Source: Diphasiastrum complanatum
Lineage: Eukaryota; Streptophyta; Lycopodiopsida; Lycopodiales; Lycopodiaceae
DNA length: 64,000 nt
Direction of reading: 5' to 3'
Assembly (NCBI GenBank): GCA_029204225.1
Contig: CM055099.1
Span: 65,127,852-65,191,851, forward strand
Shown: piece by piece, positions 24,145 through 34,551 of the stretch
How the letters are laid out: each line of letters starts with the position of its first letter
Position numbering within the stretch: position 1 is the first letter of the stretch
Notes under the pieces: model-generated
The model's input: only the letters and a program-made list of their open reading frames with translations
What the model was told of the DNA's origin: nothing
Database searches by the model: none
Made by a program: the position numbers and the translations under genes

Positions 24145-25193
24145 TCCCATAAGGGAACACTATGTTAGAGACAAGAGGTGAGGCACGAAAAATGTTGAGT
24201 GCAATGGGAATGGACTACACATTGCATCATGCTTGTCCAAAATATTGCATCTTATATCGTGGTGAGTATCGATGGTTAAAAGCTTTGCGATACTCCTCGA
24301 TATTGAGATGACTTACAAGGGACTACTATCCCATGCAAGGTGTTACAACACTTTCCAATAATCCCATGATTGCAACGATTGTTTCGTTGCAAGTCTCTTG
24401 CAAAACTTGTGAATTGGCATGCTAGTCATCGTTCTTCGGATGAGATCATGAGAGTACCCTCAAACTCTCCTGCATGGAAACACATCGACAAAGAATATCC
24501 ATGTACAAGTGAAACAAGAAATATAAGATTTGGACTTGCAACAAACGGGGTTAACCCTTTGGAAAAATGTCAAGCATGTGGTTTACTTGGCCAGTGTTGT
24601 TGGTCAACTATAACATTCCACCTTGGCTAAGCATTAAAAAACGACATCTCATGCTAGCACTTCTAATTGCCAGAAAACATAAAGTAAAAAAATATGGCTA
24701 TCTACTTTGCACCATTGATTGAAGAACTACAACTACTATGGAAGGGAGTCCAAGCATATGAGATCTCACGTCCACTTCAAGACAATACATTTTTGTTGCG
24801 TACAATTTTAATTTGGACTATGCATGACTATCCAAGATTGGGCGATTGTCCAGGTGACTATAAAATGAAATCACTTGTAATTTTTGTATATTTATTTTTT
24901 ATGCATGCAATATTTATTCTTTAAAAGAATTCTATTTATAACACAAATTGGATTTGAGTCTTTTAGGTTTTACAACTTCTGGATATCACGTTTGTCTCAT
25001 TTGTGGACCAAATATTGATGCTCGACACTCACGTCATTTAAACAAAGTTGAGTATAAAAATCATCGCAAGTACTTGCATGATGAAAACGATCCATTTAGA
25101 AATGCTCATAGAAGAGGCTTTGGAGGAAGATCAGAAACAAGAATGCCTCCAAAGAGAATGTTTGTGGAAGAAAATCAACAAAAAAAAGTCTAA
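24145..25193 (+). pseudogene. CACTA (En/Spm-type) transposase, TNP2 family, degenerate
   Basis: The plus strand reads as the TNP2 transposase of CACTA DNA transposons. Recognisable blocks in order: ARKMLSAMGMDY and HACPKYCILYRGEY (24.20-24.26 kb), QRLFRCKSLAKLVNWHA and SPAWKHIDKEYP (24.37-24.50 kb), RFGLATNGVNP, WPVLLVNYNIPPWL in another frame (24.58-24.63 kb), APLIEELQLLWKGV (24.71 kb), LIWTMHDYPRLGDCPG, and GFTTSGYHVCLICGPN followed by a HR-RYLH block. At least two frameshifts (near 24.57 and 24.69 kb) break the frame. A spliceable intron is visible at 24854-24966 (GTGACT...TTTTAG) that joins GDCPG to FTTSGYHVC exactly as in the family. The C-terminal half of TNP2 is absent. Sub-terminal repeats follow directly. 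Confidence 0.85.
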
Positions 25194-25231
25194 ACGAAAG
25201 CAAAGTGGATGAAAAAAATTTGCGATAAAAG

Positions 25232-25411
25232 GACGCTTGAGATCGATACCAGAACTGAATATCGGTTTCGAGCGCAAAATATACACAAAATATTTTACGA
25301 AATGAGATGCGCACTCGAAAGCAATATTGGACTAGCAGCGGTATCGGTCTCGAGCGCACTGTGAGAGGGCGGAAGCTTGAATGGTGAGAGAGAGCGCTTG
25401 AGAGCGATATT
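25232..25411. repeat. Array of five 18-bp motifs in alternating orientation (CACTA sub-terminal type)
   Basis: Variants of GCGCTTGAGAGCGATATT occur at 25232-25250 (+), 25258-25275 (-), 25309-25328 (+), 25340-25357 (-) and 25394-25411 (+). Such arrays of short inverted and direct motifs mark the sub-terminal regions of CACTA elements, where the second element protein binds. They start about 40 bp after the TNP2 remnant. The CACTA terminus itself is not found. Confidence 0.7.
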
Positions 25412-26649
25412 GAGCGAAAACGAAAAATTTTGCAAAAAAAAAATGAAAATTCTGAGGACTTATACATACAAAAATTTTTGCACGTGTGAAAAGACGGCCG
25501 AAACACGTGTCGTCAACTAATTGGTCCACGTGGAATGTCTGTACTGACAATGATGACTCAATTATGAGGCCACATGGGCTGGGACATGTGCACCAATCCA
25601 TTTTCGACGCATGTCATTCTCGCACATGACACATGTCAGATCAATCATTCTAGGTATGGCGCATTAATTTTGACCAATCACAAGTCGACATGTATTCTTT
25701 CGCTACTCCTCCACACGTGCGAATTTTTTTTATAAATAGGTTTTTATCGGTGTTAGGGCCTATTTTGACGGGGGGTTGGTCCAGTCTAAACGTCCTAAAA
25801 GGGCCAAGGGGCCCCACATCTATTGGTGGTTCGGCCCTACGTGAGCAATAGAGGATTTGCCACTTCCAACCCTGATGGCCTTCTCTAGTGCCCCGTGCTC
25901 TCCAACCGATGAGAGTTTTCCAGGCTCTCAGAGATACGGTTGCAAGGAGGGGGCTTGACGATTCTCTATAGTCATTTTACTAACCGAAAAATATGTCAGA
26001 CGACTTCGTAAAATATCAAATTGAGAAAAAAATCTGTTTCTTACTCTTCCCTAACACATGTACTCCAATGTGACGTTAACAACACATGGCCCAAATGTTT
26101 TCCAGTTTCATACATTGAAAATAACAACAAATAGGTAAATCACTCATATATACCCACAGCTTAGCTATAATCTCAACCCAATTTTTGTACTCGTGATAGT
26201 GCCAAATGCTTCAGTATTGATATCAAAACTAATTATTCGGTTAAAGGAATGCGAATGTACGATTCAATCACCCTAGGAACAATGGACTCAAACATAATAC
26301 ACACCCAACAATGATGGTTTTATCGTTTTAAGAAAGTACAATCAATTCTTAAAACTCAAAATCAACAAAAATACTTCAGAAACCCTTCTTCAAACCAAAA
26401 CTGTTTATGGCTACATACCACACTCTATTCCAACTGAAAGAAGACAACGTACAGAAAATGGCATCACGAAGATAAATTGATTGTGAAAAGTGTGAGTCTT
26501 ACCTTAATGTGCCATTAGGTAGCCGTTGCGTGGAAACTCTAGTCATGAACCTTGTAGCAAAAATCAGAGTCAGGCATGTTGATGCAATTTTCTCCACTTT
26601 ACGCGTGTCCGATCGAATTGGTGTAAAAAGAGAAAATGAAAAAAATTAA
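25412..26649. other. Unassigned sequence containing a second copy of the dispersed repeat
   Basis: About 25768-25960 is the second copy of the repeat targeted by Copia B (gacggggggttggtcc ... ccgatgagagttttcc ... ggttgcaaggagg). A TATA-like tttttataaatagg lies at 25729-25742, ahead of the repeat. The rest, 25.96-26.65 kb, is AT-rich with no gene that I can support. Confidence 0.5.
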
Positions 26650-26752
26650 AGTTTCTAGAATAAGTTTCCCAAGGAGAGCACCACCAGGGCAGCAGGCATA
26701 CTTGACTTGATACATTCAGATTTGTGGGGGCCAATCCAACTATCATTGAGCT
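26650..26752 (+). mobile_element. Copia-type integrase scrap (G)
   Basis: The plus strand reads FPKESTTRAAGILDLIHSDL then WGPIQ, the segment between the integrase zinc finger and the core, matching the same passage in Copia B. It is a fossil of about 100 bp with no repeats attached. Confidence 0.7.
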
Positions 26753-28074
26753 ATTTCAAGCAACTCACAATCCTTCTAACCAGCCCACAAACATTGAACT
26801 CACCTCAAGCAATCAATCAAGCCAAAGTTTAGAATACACCTTACTAACTATGGACTTAACAACACACAAGCAACAAACAGGCATGAGGGCACAAAGCAAC
26901 CATTAACCTCCCACAAACTACTAACCCACATTGCAAGTGACTAACATTGAGCAACTAACATTCAAAATGGAATTAACTTCAAAGCACACTCAAACAAGCA
27001 AGCAACTCCCAAAAGTGCCAACTCCTAAAATAACTAACACACAAAAGTACTAACATACAAAAGTCCTAACATTTGAAATACAAGGAGTTGGCTCCTTCTT
27101 ATAGGAAAATTCAATGCATCCCCTTCACAATGCCATCTTGCCATTCTTCATGCCCTTCAAGCCCTCTTTGCCATTTGTCCCCAACCCATTTGATAGTACA
27201 CCTAGTGGCCTCCATAAGAGAGTGGGGGAGTGGTGCATTCAAGGCTCTCTTTCAAAACTACCCAAGATGCCATTTTTGTCAAAGGCTGGGGAGGCCATTC
27301 AAGTTTCCCCTTTTGTACACCCTAGAAGCCCAAAATGTCAATGGCTAGTGGTTGTACCTCCCAAATTTTTAGCCTCCAAGGTGTTTTGGCATTTATTATC
27401 CAAATTTTGGGTGAGGCCCTTTTTCAACCCCTATTTTTAGTAGGCGCTTCGTTTTTCTTTGGGTACCTGTGTTTTTGGCCTTTCTTCGATTTTTCAAGGG
27501 TTGTGCGCCTACTGCTCATTTGTCTGGGTCTTTGGTCTGTTGGGTAACTACTTGGCTCGCATATTTCGTTAATTGCCCGTAAATTTACCAAACTTTGTCG
27601 TTAGGGTTTTTGTGACTCCTTGACACTGAATCCATATTTTTCGGTTTCGGGTAAATCTCGGTTTTTTTTTCTGTGGTTGACTTTTTCGGCATTCATGACT
27701 AGGGCTCCCACGACAACACGGTTTCCCTGAAAAATACACTGAGTGATCATATATTAGTAAAAATAAACTCAGTACATGGTGAGATTTTAGCATGGTCATA
27801 CCGGCTATTTTTTTTACAACTGGCCATTTTTTTGAAAAGCCATAAAATATTTATCGGCCATTTTTAAGGCCGCAAATTTGCTCTAGCCTCATTTAGGGCG
27901 GGCTGGGATCCAATTCTAGGTGGACCGACACTTTTGGCTCGGTCTTACAAAACTTGACCACAAACTATTTTTGACGATTTTTTTGAAAAGTCAATTTCTT
28001 ACTTTTAAACTGTGTCTAGCCACTTTAGGGACGGGATGGGACCCAATTCTAAGGCAAAATTGTGCCAATTTTTT
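26753..28074. other. CA-rich low-complexity stretch and unassigned sequence
   Basis: 26.76-27.07 kb is rich in caa/aac words with loose repeats of 'actaacatacaaaagt' type. 27.07-28.07 kb has no recognised gene. Short open frames there are low in coding character and are not called. Confidence 0.4.
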
Positions 28075-28253
28075 GCGCCTGGAACCGATACTACCTCGTC
28101 CGGTATTGCATTCAAGCGCGCATTACATCTCCTTTCTTTTGTGCTCTGTGTTCTTGCACTCGGATCCGATACTCCAATTTGAAGTATCTCTCTCGGGTGC
28201 ACATTGCCTTGACGTGCTTGCTTGACCTGCAGTTTGCGCTTGAGAGCGATATT
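28075..28253. repeat. Second array of the 18-bp motif, four copies
   Basis: Copies at 28075-28092 (+, gcgcctggaaccgatact), 28102-28119 (-), 28156-28173 (+) and 28236-28253 (+). The last, GCGCTTGAGAGCGATATT, is identical to the copy at 25394-25411. Start-to-start spacings of 27, 54 and 80 bp look like multiples of about 27. The array ends 32 bp before an ATG that opens the next frame, so it occupies a promoter-like position. Confidence 0.7.
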
Positions 28254-28284
28254 TGGAATTTTACGTCTGTTGTTTTCGATTAAA

Positions 28285-29637
28285 ATGTCTGATTTTGATT
28301 CTAGTTTGCTTTCTTCTCTTCATTAATTTGGTATTACTGATAGTTTGGAGTATTTCAAATCTCTTTTTTCTCTTTTTCTTTTTATTCTTCCTTCTATAAC
28401 TGAGGGCCCTAGTGTGGAGGCATTTTCTGAGATATATCTCAAATTTAAGTCTCTACTCAGTACTCCGTTATTCAGATATCAGAATAAGGACATGATTTAT
28501 TATCATGACCTGGTGGCACTCGACAAGCATATCTATAAAGCTAAGCTTCACATAATGTTTACCAAGTTACATAATGATTTCAAGTTTGTAGATGAGTGCC
28601 CAATTCATAATAAAAAATGTATATTTGTTGATTTTCAGTCTGCTTTTGTTTTTTTTCTTTTGTTAAATATTTCTCATGATTCAGAGGCTGTCCCTTCCAC
28701 TTTTGAAACTACTTCTTCTAGTGGTACAAAGTCTGAAAAGTCAAAGATTGTAGATATAGATATTTTAATTATTGATACGAGCGTTGATTTAGGTGATTGT
28801 TCTGATTTTGATCTTGCTCAAAATAGGGCATTGTTTATAGGCCTTAGAACACCCACTACCTTTTCTCCTTCTGATAAATTTTTGATCACTTTGCCTACTC
28901 ATAATATAGATAATAATTCCTTTTTGACAATATCGGATATATCAGATCTTTTTTACTTCACTGAAGCTGAGGCTCTTTGTAGTTTGAGCAAAGAGCTTGA
29001 TGAATTTTCGGATATAATTGATTTTGATGCTGATGATCTTCTCCCTGGTGTTGATGATGTACATAATGATAAGTTTTATTCAGGAAAAGATTGCTTGAAA
29101 ATGGCTGTGGAGGAAATGCACAACAAAGAAGATGATCTACCTTCTGAGGAGGAGTTTCTTAGAATCCAAAGTCAACTTGGTTTTCCACAACCAACTGTCT
29201 ATTCACCAACAATATTGACATCGAAAGGTGGACATAATATTGATGGAGAGACAGTAATCAGGGAAGACAAAGTTGAATGCGTAAGTTTTTGTATCTTATC
29301 ACGTACTAGTAGATTCGTTATGTCAGATTATATACTGGAGCTTTGTTTTTTATCATTTCAGGAAACAATTTTCCTTGATGATTTTGCAATTCGTCGAGGA
29401 GGGCAGAGATCTTCTGCTGGAGAATTTTCAAGAGATCATGCACTGGGGCACTATCTGAAGTTTTTCAAGAATAATGAGATAAGTGTTGCCCATTCAAAGT
29501 TTCATCAACATGGTGAAACTATGATTATGGCAATCAAGGGTTCGTTATTTGTTATGTTGTGGAACCGAGTCAAATTTGCCGATTCCACCCATAATTTGGC
29601 TTGCTCACTCAAACTCGCCCATCGGGTTCGCGGGTAA
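28285..29637 (+). pseudogene. Unrecognised acidic protein gene with an 81-bp intron and an early stop
   Basis: ATG at 28285 opens MSDFDSSLLSSLH, then TAA at 28324-28326. The same frame continues FGITDSLEYFKSLFSL and stays open to 29637 (about 450 codons in all), so the stop may be one recent C-to-T change or the true start may be lower. A canonical intron lies at 29281-29361 (GTAAGT...TTTCAG). It is 81 bp, a multiple of three and without stops, so both spliced and unspliced forms are in frame. The middle is acidic (DIIDFDADDLLPGVDDVHND), and after the intron it reads ETIFLDDFAIRRGGQRSSAG and HQHGETMIMAIKG. No family is recognised. The 18-bp motif array directly upstream, shared with the CACTA region, suggests a second gene of a CACTA-type element. 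A host gene is the alternative. Confidence 0.5.
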
Positions 29638-31600
29638 AATAGGTTCTTGGGTAAAACCTGGTGATTGATCTAGCAGCCATTGGTTTACATTAAGGAGTAA
29701 GAAACATGAAGATCAAGAAAAGCTCAAAGTGCAACTAATAAGTCCAGCATGGATTCATAGTTCCTACCAAAACCCAGCATGGCCTCTCATCCTCTTCGGA
29801 TTTTTAAGTGAAACCCTCTCAAGAAGAAACTTCCATCTTTATTAATACAAGAACGATGTGGTATTGTACCACAAAGGCCTTGCCATGTCATAGTAGCATG
29901 AATTTGTTTTTTATATTGTTGTGATAAATTATTTTGTGTTAGTAAATGTTTGTAATTTTACAGCTAAATATAAAACTTTTAAAATTAACAAAAGTAGTGA
30001 ATTTCACGATGTAATTTTTACAATTTCATGATGCACGTTTATAATTGTAGAAAATGAATATCACAATTTACTATGTACAAATTGATGAAAGTAGTTATAA
30101 ATTTTGTAATTTTCAATTTCACAATTAAATTCACAACAGTGGTTTGTGCAATTAAATACTCACAATATTACAAATTTCATCATAAATATTATGAGAGTAA
30201 CCACAAATATCATGATTCAATACTCACTGATTTCATGATTCAATATAATTAATAGATTCACATTTGGTATAAAAACAAATCACAATCTATTACTTACGCT
30301 AAAATATTCACAATTTAGTATTTAGAAAAGTTCACATTTTTTATTCACAATTGCACTATAATTTAAAATATGTTTCAATCAAAGTATTCAAAGTTTCACG
30401 GTCAATATTTAGAGTTTCATGATTAATATTCATAATAGCCCGATTAGTATTCACAGTTTCACTATCAGTATTCACAATTTCACGATCAATATTCATAGTT
30501 TCATGATCAGTATTCACGGTATCACCATCAAAATTCAAAGTATTCACATTTCAATATTCATGTTTTAGTATTCACACCTCAATCCATCAACTCTTCATCC
30601 AAACTGCAAAAAGGTCAAACACAACGCAAACAAAGAAAAGAGATTGAGGATGTTGAGTAGTAATAAATTATTTTGTGTAATTATTTTGTAGTTTCAAAAT
30701 TTGGATGGCAGTTTGTTCTAAGTTTTTAACAAAGTACATTTGAATGTTAGATGAGATCTATAATATTTGTTATTTATTTTAAAAGTCAATTTATTATAAG
30801 TTTTGTACAAAGTTGTTTTTTAGAGAAAGATGTTGATTCCATTCTTGCACTTGTTGGCTTTTTCAAACAATGGCCCAAAGTTTGAATCAAAATCCTAATT
30901 AAAAAGGATAAATTTGTTATATGACTTTGTTATATTTTGAGCATTTTGGCCCATGAGTTGTTGAAGAGCCTAGATAAACTATCTTGTTTTAGAGGAATCG
31001 TTGATTTTTTCTTTGTACTTTGCAATTTTTTTGGAATTTCCTTCATGTTTTTGTATGAAATCTTCAACAGATATTTCTTGCTCACTGAAATCGTAGCATC
31101 GGGATCAAAAGCATTGCACAACATTTGCTTGAATGTTGTGCGACGGGATATGATGATTCAGTAGAAATGAAAAGACGTTGAAAATCCATAATAATCACAT
31201 TTTAACATTCATAATTTGTATTTACGAAAGTCCATATTACTCATAATTACGTTGTAGAGTATTTTAGTACTTGAGAATATTCAAAATCAATATTCACGAT
31301 CAATATTCACAACACGTATTCACAATATTCACGTATCTCATAATATACGTTTCTCAATATTCACAATTTCACATCAGTATTCACGATTTGTATTCACAAT
31401 GTTTATGATCAGTATTCACAATATTCACGATCACTATTCACAACATTCACGGTGAAAATATTAAAATATCATTTTTTCAGAATCTCAGTTTCTCAAAATC
31501 TCAAAATCTCAGTTTCTCAGTTTCTCAAAGTCTCAAAATCTCAGTTTCTCAAAATCTCAAAATCTCAGTTTCTCAGTTTCTCAATTTCAACGATCACAAA
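29638..31600. repeat. AT-rich region with 'tattcac' satellite-like repeats
   Basis: 30.00-30.55 kb and 31.2-31.47 kb consist largely of degenerate units built from tattcacaatttcatgat. The clearest block is 30380-30545, a 21-bp minisatellite which on the minus strand reads as a heptapeptide repeat of the type NTDxETV/NIDRETM. 31470-31590 is a second simple repeat of tctcaaaa and tctcagttt words. No gene is seen in 29.64-30.33 or 30.6-31.2 kb. Confidence 0.7.
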
Positions 31601-32497
31601 GCATCAATAAAGTAATCTTCAGGACGCATCTCTAAAAATTCGATCATTTCTTCATCCAATATGGAAAACATTGTCTATATGTCCTGCAAAACAAAACACA
31701 CTCACAAAATTATACTTTGATAGAGATCAGTTCTTATTGGTGAAAACTTATTGATGAATTATATCTACCACAAAAGGTGTAATAACTACAATTTCATAGC
31801 TCAAGTAAACAAAAAACAAAACAAAACACAATCTTTGAGCTTTGACCATATTTGATACTATTTAAGACAATAACCACATAATATGCTTTAACTTTCACTT
31901 TGTTACAAACTCCATTGATCGACCTGAACACATAGTATTGCCTCTGCAAGACAAGGCCAAAAAATTTCATAACTCTGGACAAAATATTAATATAGGGATT
32001 CGAAGAGTAAAATACAAATGCCAAGGTTTGAATCTCAATGCATAAAAAAATCTCATGGAATTTACGACATTGAATTGCTTCAAATTGCAATGATAGTTCG
32101 CTATAAAGCATCTATATGTTTAATGTTCAAATAATCTTTGGATAACGTGTAAAACCGTTTATCTAATACAAGAAAAGAAGCTAGCAAGTAGTGTGATATT
32201 TTCTAGAACAAAGGGCAATTGATGCAAATAAAAGATTATCTTCCATTTTATAAAAATAAAATTTTTATGCTTGCAAAACGTTTTGACATGCTGAAAGTTC
32301 TACTTTGTATAAGAAAAGTAGGCTAACCCCCATGCAAGTTTAGCTTTTATTTCTAGGTACCAGTCAGTGCTTCCGCAGCCTCATCATCCTGTGCCCTCAC
32401 CCTGAGTTATCCGTGCCTGTTTTAAATGCTCTGCATGCACCAAGTAATCGACAAGCTATTAGACAAGAACGTTACCTAGTGATTTGCTCTGATGCCT
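31601..32497. other. Unassigned sequence including a diverged repeat copy
   Basis: About 31830-31975 resembles 33600-33730 (ccattgatcgacct against ccattgacagacct, then tattgc...caatgccaaaaa-like words). Read on the minus strand both copies give similar peptides (RSINGVCNKVKVK against RSVNGLLKKVNIK), so they may derive from an old coding repeat. Nothing else is supported up to the NAC pseudogene. Confidence 0.4.
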
Positions 32498-33078
32498 TCG
32501 AGGATACAATTCAAGACTGCTCCTACCCGAAGCTCAGATGGAGTTTTTCGTTTGCCAGTCGCCAAGCTGCTGGAAGCAGCAAACATGATTGCAGCGGCTG
32601 TACCCCTAGGACTGAAGAAGTACCACTCCAGGTCATGCATCTTCAAACAAGATCTATCTGCAGTAGTCATAAGACAATCAGCAACATCTTCTGAGGTCGT
32701 TCATTGTTTTCTTAAGTCGTGCATCATGATAGATAAATGAGAAGTTACACATAATTCTACAACAGCCCATCCTTTTTCATAGAATAACTTACGTTATACT
32801 ATCTTCCTGCATCGTGTGCAGCTGATACATGCAACAAAAGCAACACATACAAAACTTTGTAAAACGCTTTATCTTTATATATGCAAAGTATGCATACCAG
32901 GAAGATTCCAAGGTTCTCACTTATACAGCTCGATCTGAGTGATGCATTCAAATTCAAATATTAGGCCATTGACTTTTCGGTGAAGATAATAGGCTACGAG
33001 TTTCTCATCGCTAGGATGGAATCTAATATGAGAGGATACTATCGGCTGTTGGACAGCACATGCAGCCACATTTGCCAT
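32498..33078 (-). pseudogene. NAC-domain transcription factor pseudogene
   Basis: NAC proteins are plant-specific DNA-binding transcription factors. Exon 1 (33078-32898) starts MANVAACAVQQP and contains subdomain A-B residues RFHPSDEKLVAYYL and RKVNGL, then IELYK and EPWNLP. TGA at 32919-32917 replaces the usual Cys codon in ELYKCEPW. A canonical intron (GTATGC...CTGCAG, 32897-32658) lies at the conserved NAC position. Exon 2 from 32657 reads SCLKMHDLEWYFFSPR (subdomain C), then shifts frame, with a diverged KYxxxxR...GYW-like passage in the next frame. To the left only a doubtful trace of subdomain D/E (GIRANH) is seen. It is broken by at least one stop and one frameshift. The retained intron means it decayed in place or from a DNA duplicate and is not a retrocopy. 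Confidence 0.85.
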
Positions 33079-33755
33079 GATTGCACAACAAGTGTTTCAA
33101 ACTTTTGCAATCTTAGAATCTTCAAGTGGCAATCCTGTTAAATAGCCTTAGCTGTTGCAAGTTGGAGAAATTTTCTCATCTGATGCTTGTCCACAAACAT
33201 GGACTATTGTCCTCTCCCCGTCGCTCTTTTGCAAACATAAAAGCAAAGCAGCAAAGCATCTCTGCGATGCTTGATCCACACTGGCTGGTTGTGAGGGACA
33301 AAGGTGACTTCTTTGGTGGTTTTGCTACGATGATTGCCATCGTTATTGGTGGTTTTGCTGCGATGATTGCAATAAATGTTGGACTCATACTCCAAAGAGG
33401 CCAACCCATCAGAGTCCTCTAAGCCATCATAGCTACGTATGTGCTCTATCTTAAGCTTTCGCGCTCGCTCTTGCTCGCTCTTTCTCTCTGAACTCACATT
33501 CTCTCACTTGCCCCGCTGGTGCCTCCCATATGTTCTCAAATACTAAGGAAAAGGGGGAAAAAAAAGCACACTTTTCATGCATGCACTCTATTTCTTTCAA
33601 ACAGTTTCAAAAGTTTTAGGACCACGATCAAATTTAAGCCTTTAATGTTGACTTTTTTTAAAAGTCCATTGACAGACCTCATCACAGTATTGCATTTGCA
33701 ATGCAATGCCAAAAAGCTCAAAAAGAAACTTCCTGTTTTTTTTAAGTAGTATAAG
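33079..33755. other. Unassigned flank upstream of the NAC pseudogene
   Basis: This would hold the promoter of the minus-strand NAC gene, but no core promoter is clear. 33300-33380 has short repeats (gatgattgc, ggttttgctgcgatg). 33600-33730 is the second copy of the diverged repeat described at 31.83-31.98 kb. Confidence 0.35.
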
Positions 33756-34029
33756 TAGAAATGGGGTTTACACATCTGAATACAAGGGAGTGCATATAAG
33801 AAACTTCATGTTTCCATTGAAATGGGTTTAGGGGGAGGGAAGGCCCGGCTCCTCCGAGGCCCTTTTGCCCGGGAAGGCGATGTGCCCGAGGGTAGAAATG
33901 GAGTTTATGCATCTGAATACAAGGGAGTGCATGTAAGAAACTTCATGTTTTCATTGAAATGGGTTTAGGGGGAGGGAAGGGCCGATTCCGAGGCCCTTTC
34001 GCCCGGGAAGGTGATGCGCCCGAGGGCGC
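33756..34029. repeat. Tandem duplication of a 137-bp unit
   Basis: Two copies (33756-33892 and 33893-34029) start tagaaatgg and contain the shared words ctgaatacaagggagtgcat and gggtttagggggaggg, then a GC-rich end with gcccgggaag. A degraded third trace of the first half lies near 34305-34360. Confidence 0.85.
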
Positions 34030-34055
34030 AGCATCTTTCCCCGGGCGGAAGGGCC
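33992..34055. repeat. GC-rich 64-bp imperfect hairpin
   Basis: Left arm ggccctttcgcccgggaagg... pairs with right arm ...ccccgggcggaagggcc around a short gcgcccgagggcgc centre, with arms of about 30 bases and a few mismatches. It is far richer in GC than its surroundings. It could be the foldback end of a small non-autonomous transposon. A second, weaker hairpin (aaggtgcgtgtaaaatta / taattttttacgtgcacctt) lies at about 34148-34187. Confidence 0.7.
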
Positions 34056-34551
34056 GAGGAGCCGGCCCTTCCGCCGCGTGAATTCATTTTTCACATTTTT
34101 TTTTTTCTTTTGAGGTAAATTTCTTTTTACATCCACGTTTCAGATGGAAGGTGCGTGTAAAATTATGACTAATTTTTTACGTGCACCTTTCGAATGCCAG
34201 AAGGTGCTTGCAAAAAAAAATTGTCATAAAAAAATTTGCCCCACAGATTACGTTTTGTTTTGAGGCACCACCATTCCCTTTGTAAAAATTTGAAAAATGA
34301 TTTTAAGCATCTGAATACAATGGATGAATACAATGGAGTGCATATAATAAACTTCCGTTTTCATTAATAGAGGGATACGAGGGATTGCATATAGAGAGTA
34401 TAAAGGCCATAAGACAACTAATTCACAAGAACAGTCCTGCAGTCCTTCAGTCTAATTTGAAAGCAACAATTGCTGTGGGGGCCTATTTGCTGCCCGGTGT
34501 TGAAACTGCCCTGAGATGACATGGAAACTTATCTGTGCGGCATGATCTATC
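34056..34551. promoter_or_regulatory. Upstream region of the RING gene with a TATA-like box
   Basis: TATAAAG at 34399-34405 lies 147 bp before the ATG of the RING gene, a plausible distance for a core promoter with a ~115-base 5' leader. The further upstream part is debris of the foldback repeat. No other element is claimed. Confidence 0.35.

Noticed and set aside
25096-25601. Phe-rich minus-strand frames of 136 and 89 codons
   Set aside because: They are antisense to the CACTA remnant and its 18-bp motif array. The Phe/Ser-rich composition reflects AT-rich repeats.
27920-28283. Plus-strand frames of 101 and 73 codons just before the 28.3-kb gene
   Set aside because: They overlap the 18-bp motif array and show no protein character.
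32492-32740. 82-codon plus-strand frame starting MPSRIQFKTAPTRSSDG
   Set aside because: It is the antisense shadow of NAC exon 2. The minus strand carries the diagnostic LEWYFFSPR block and a proper splice acceptor.
33126-33497. Open frames on both strands with repeated GFAAMIAI / NHRSKTT words
   Set aside because: They come from short imperfect repeats (gatgattgc) and have no protein family resemblance.
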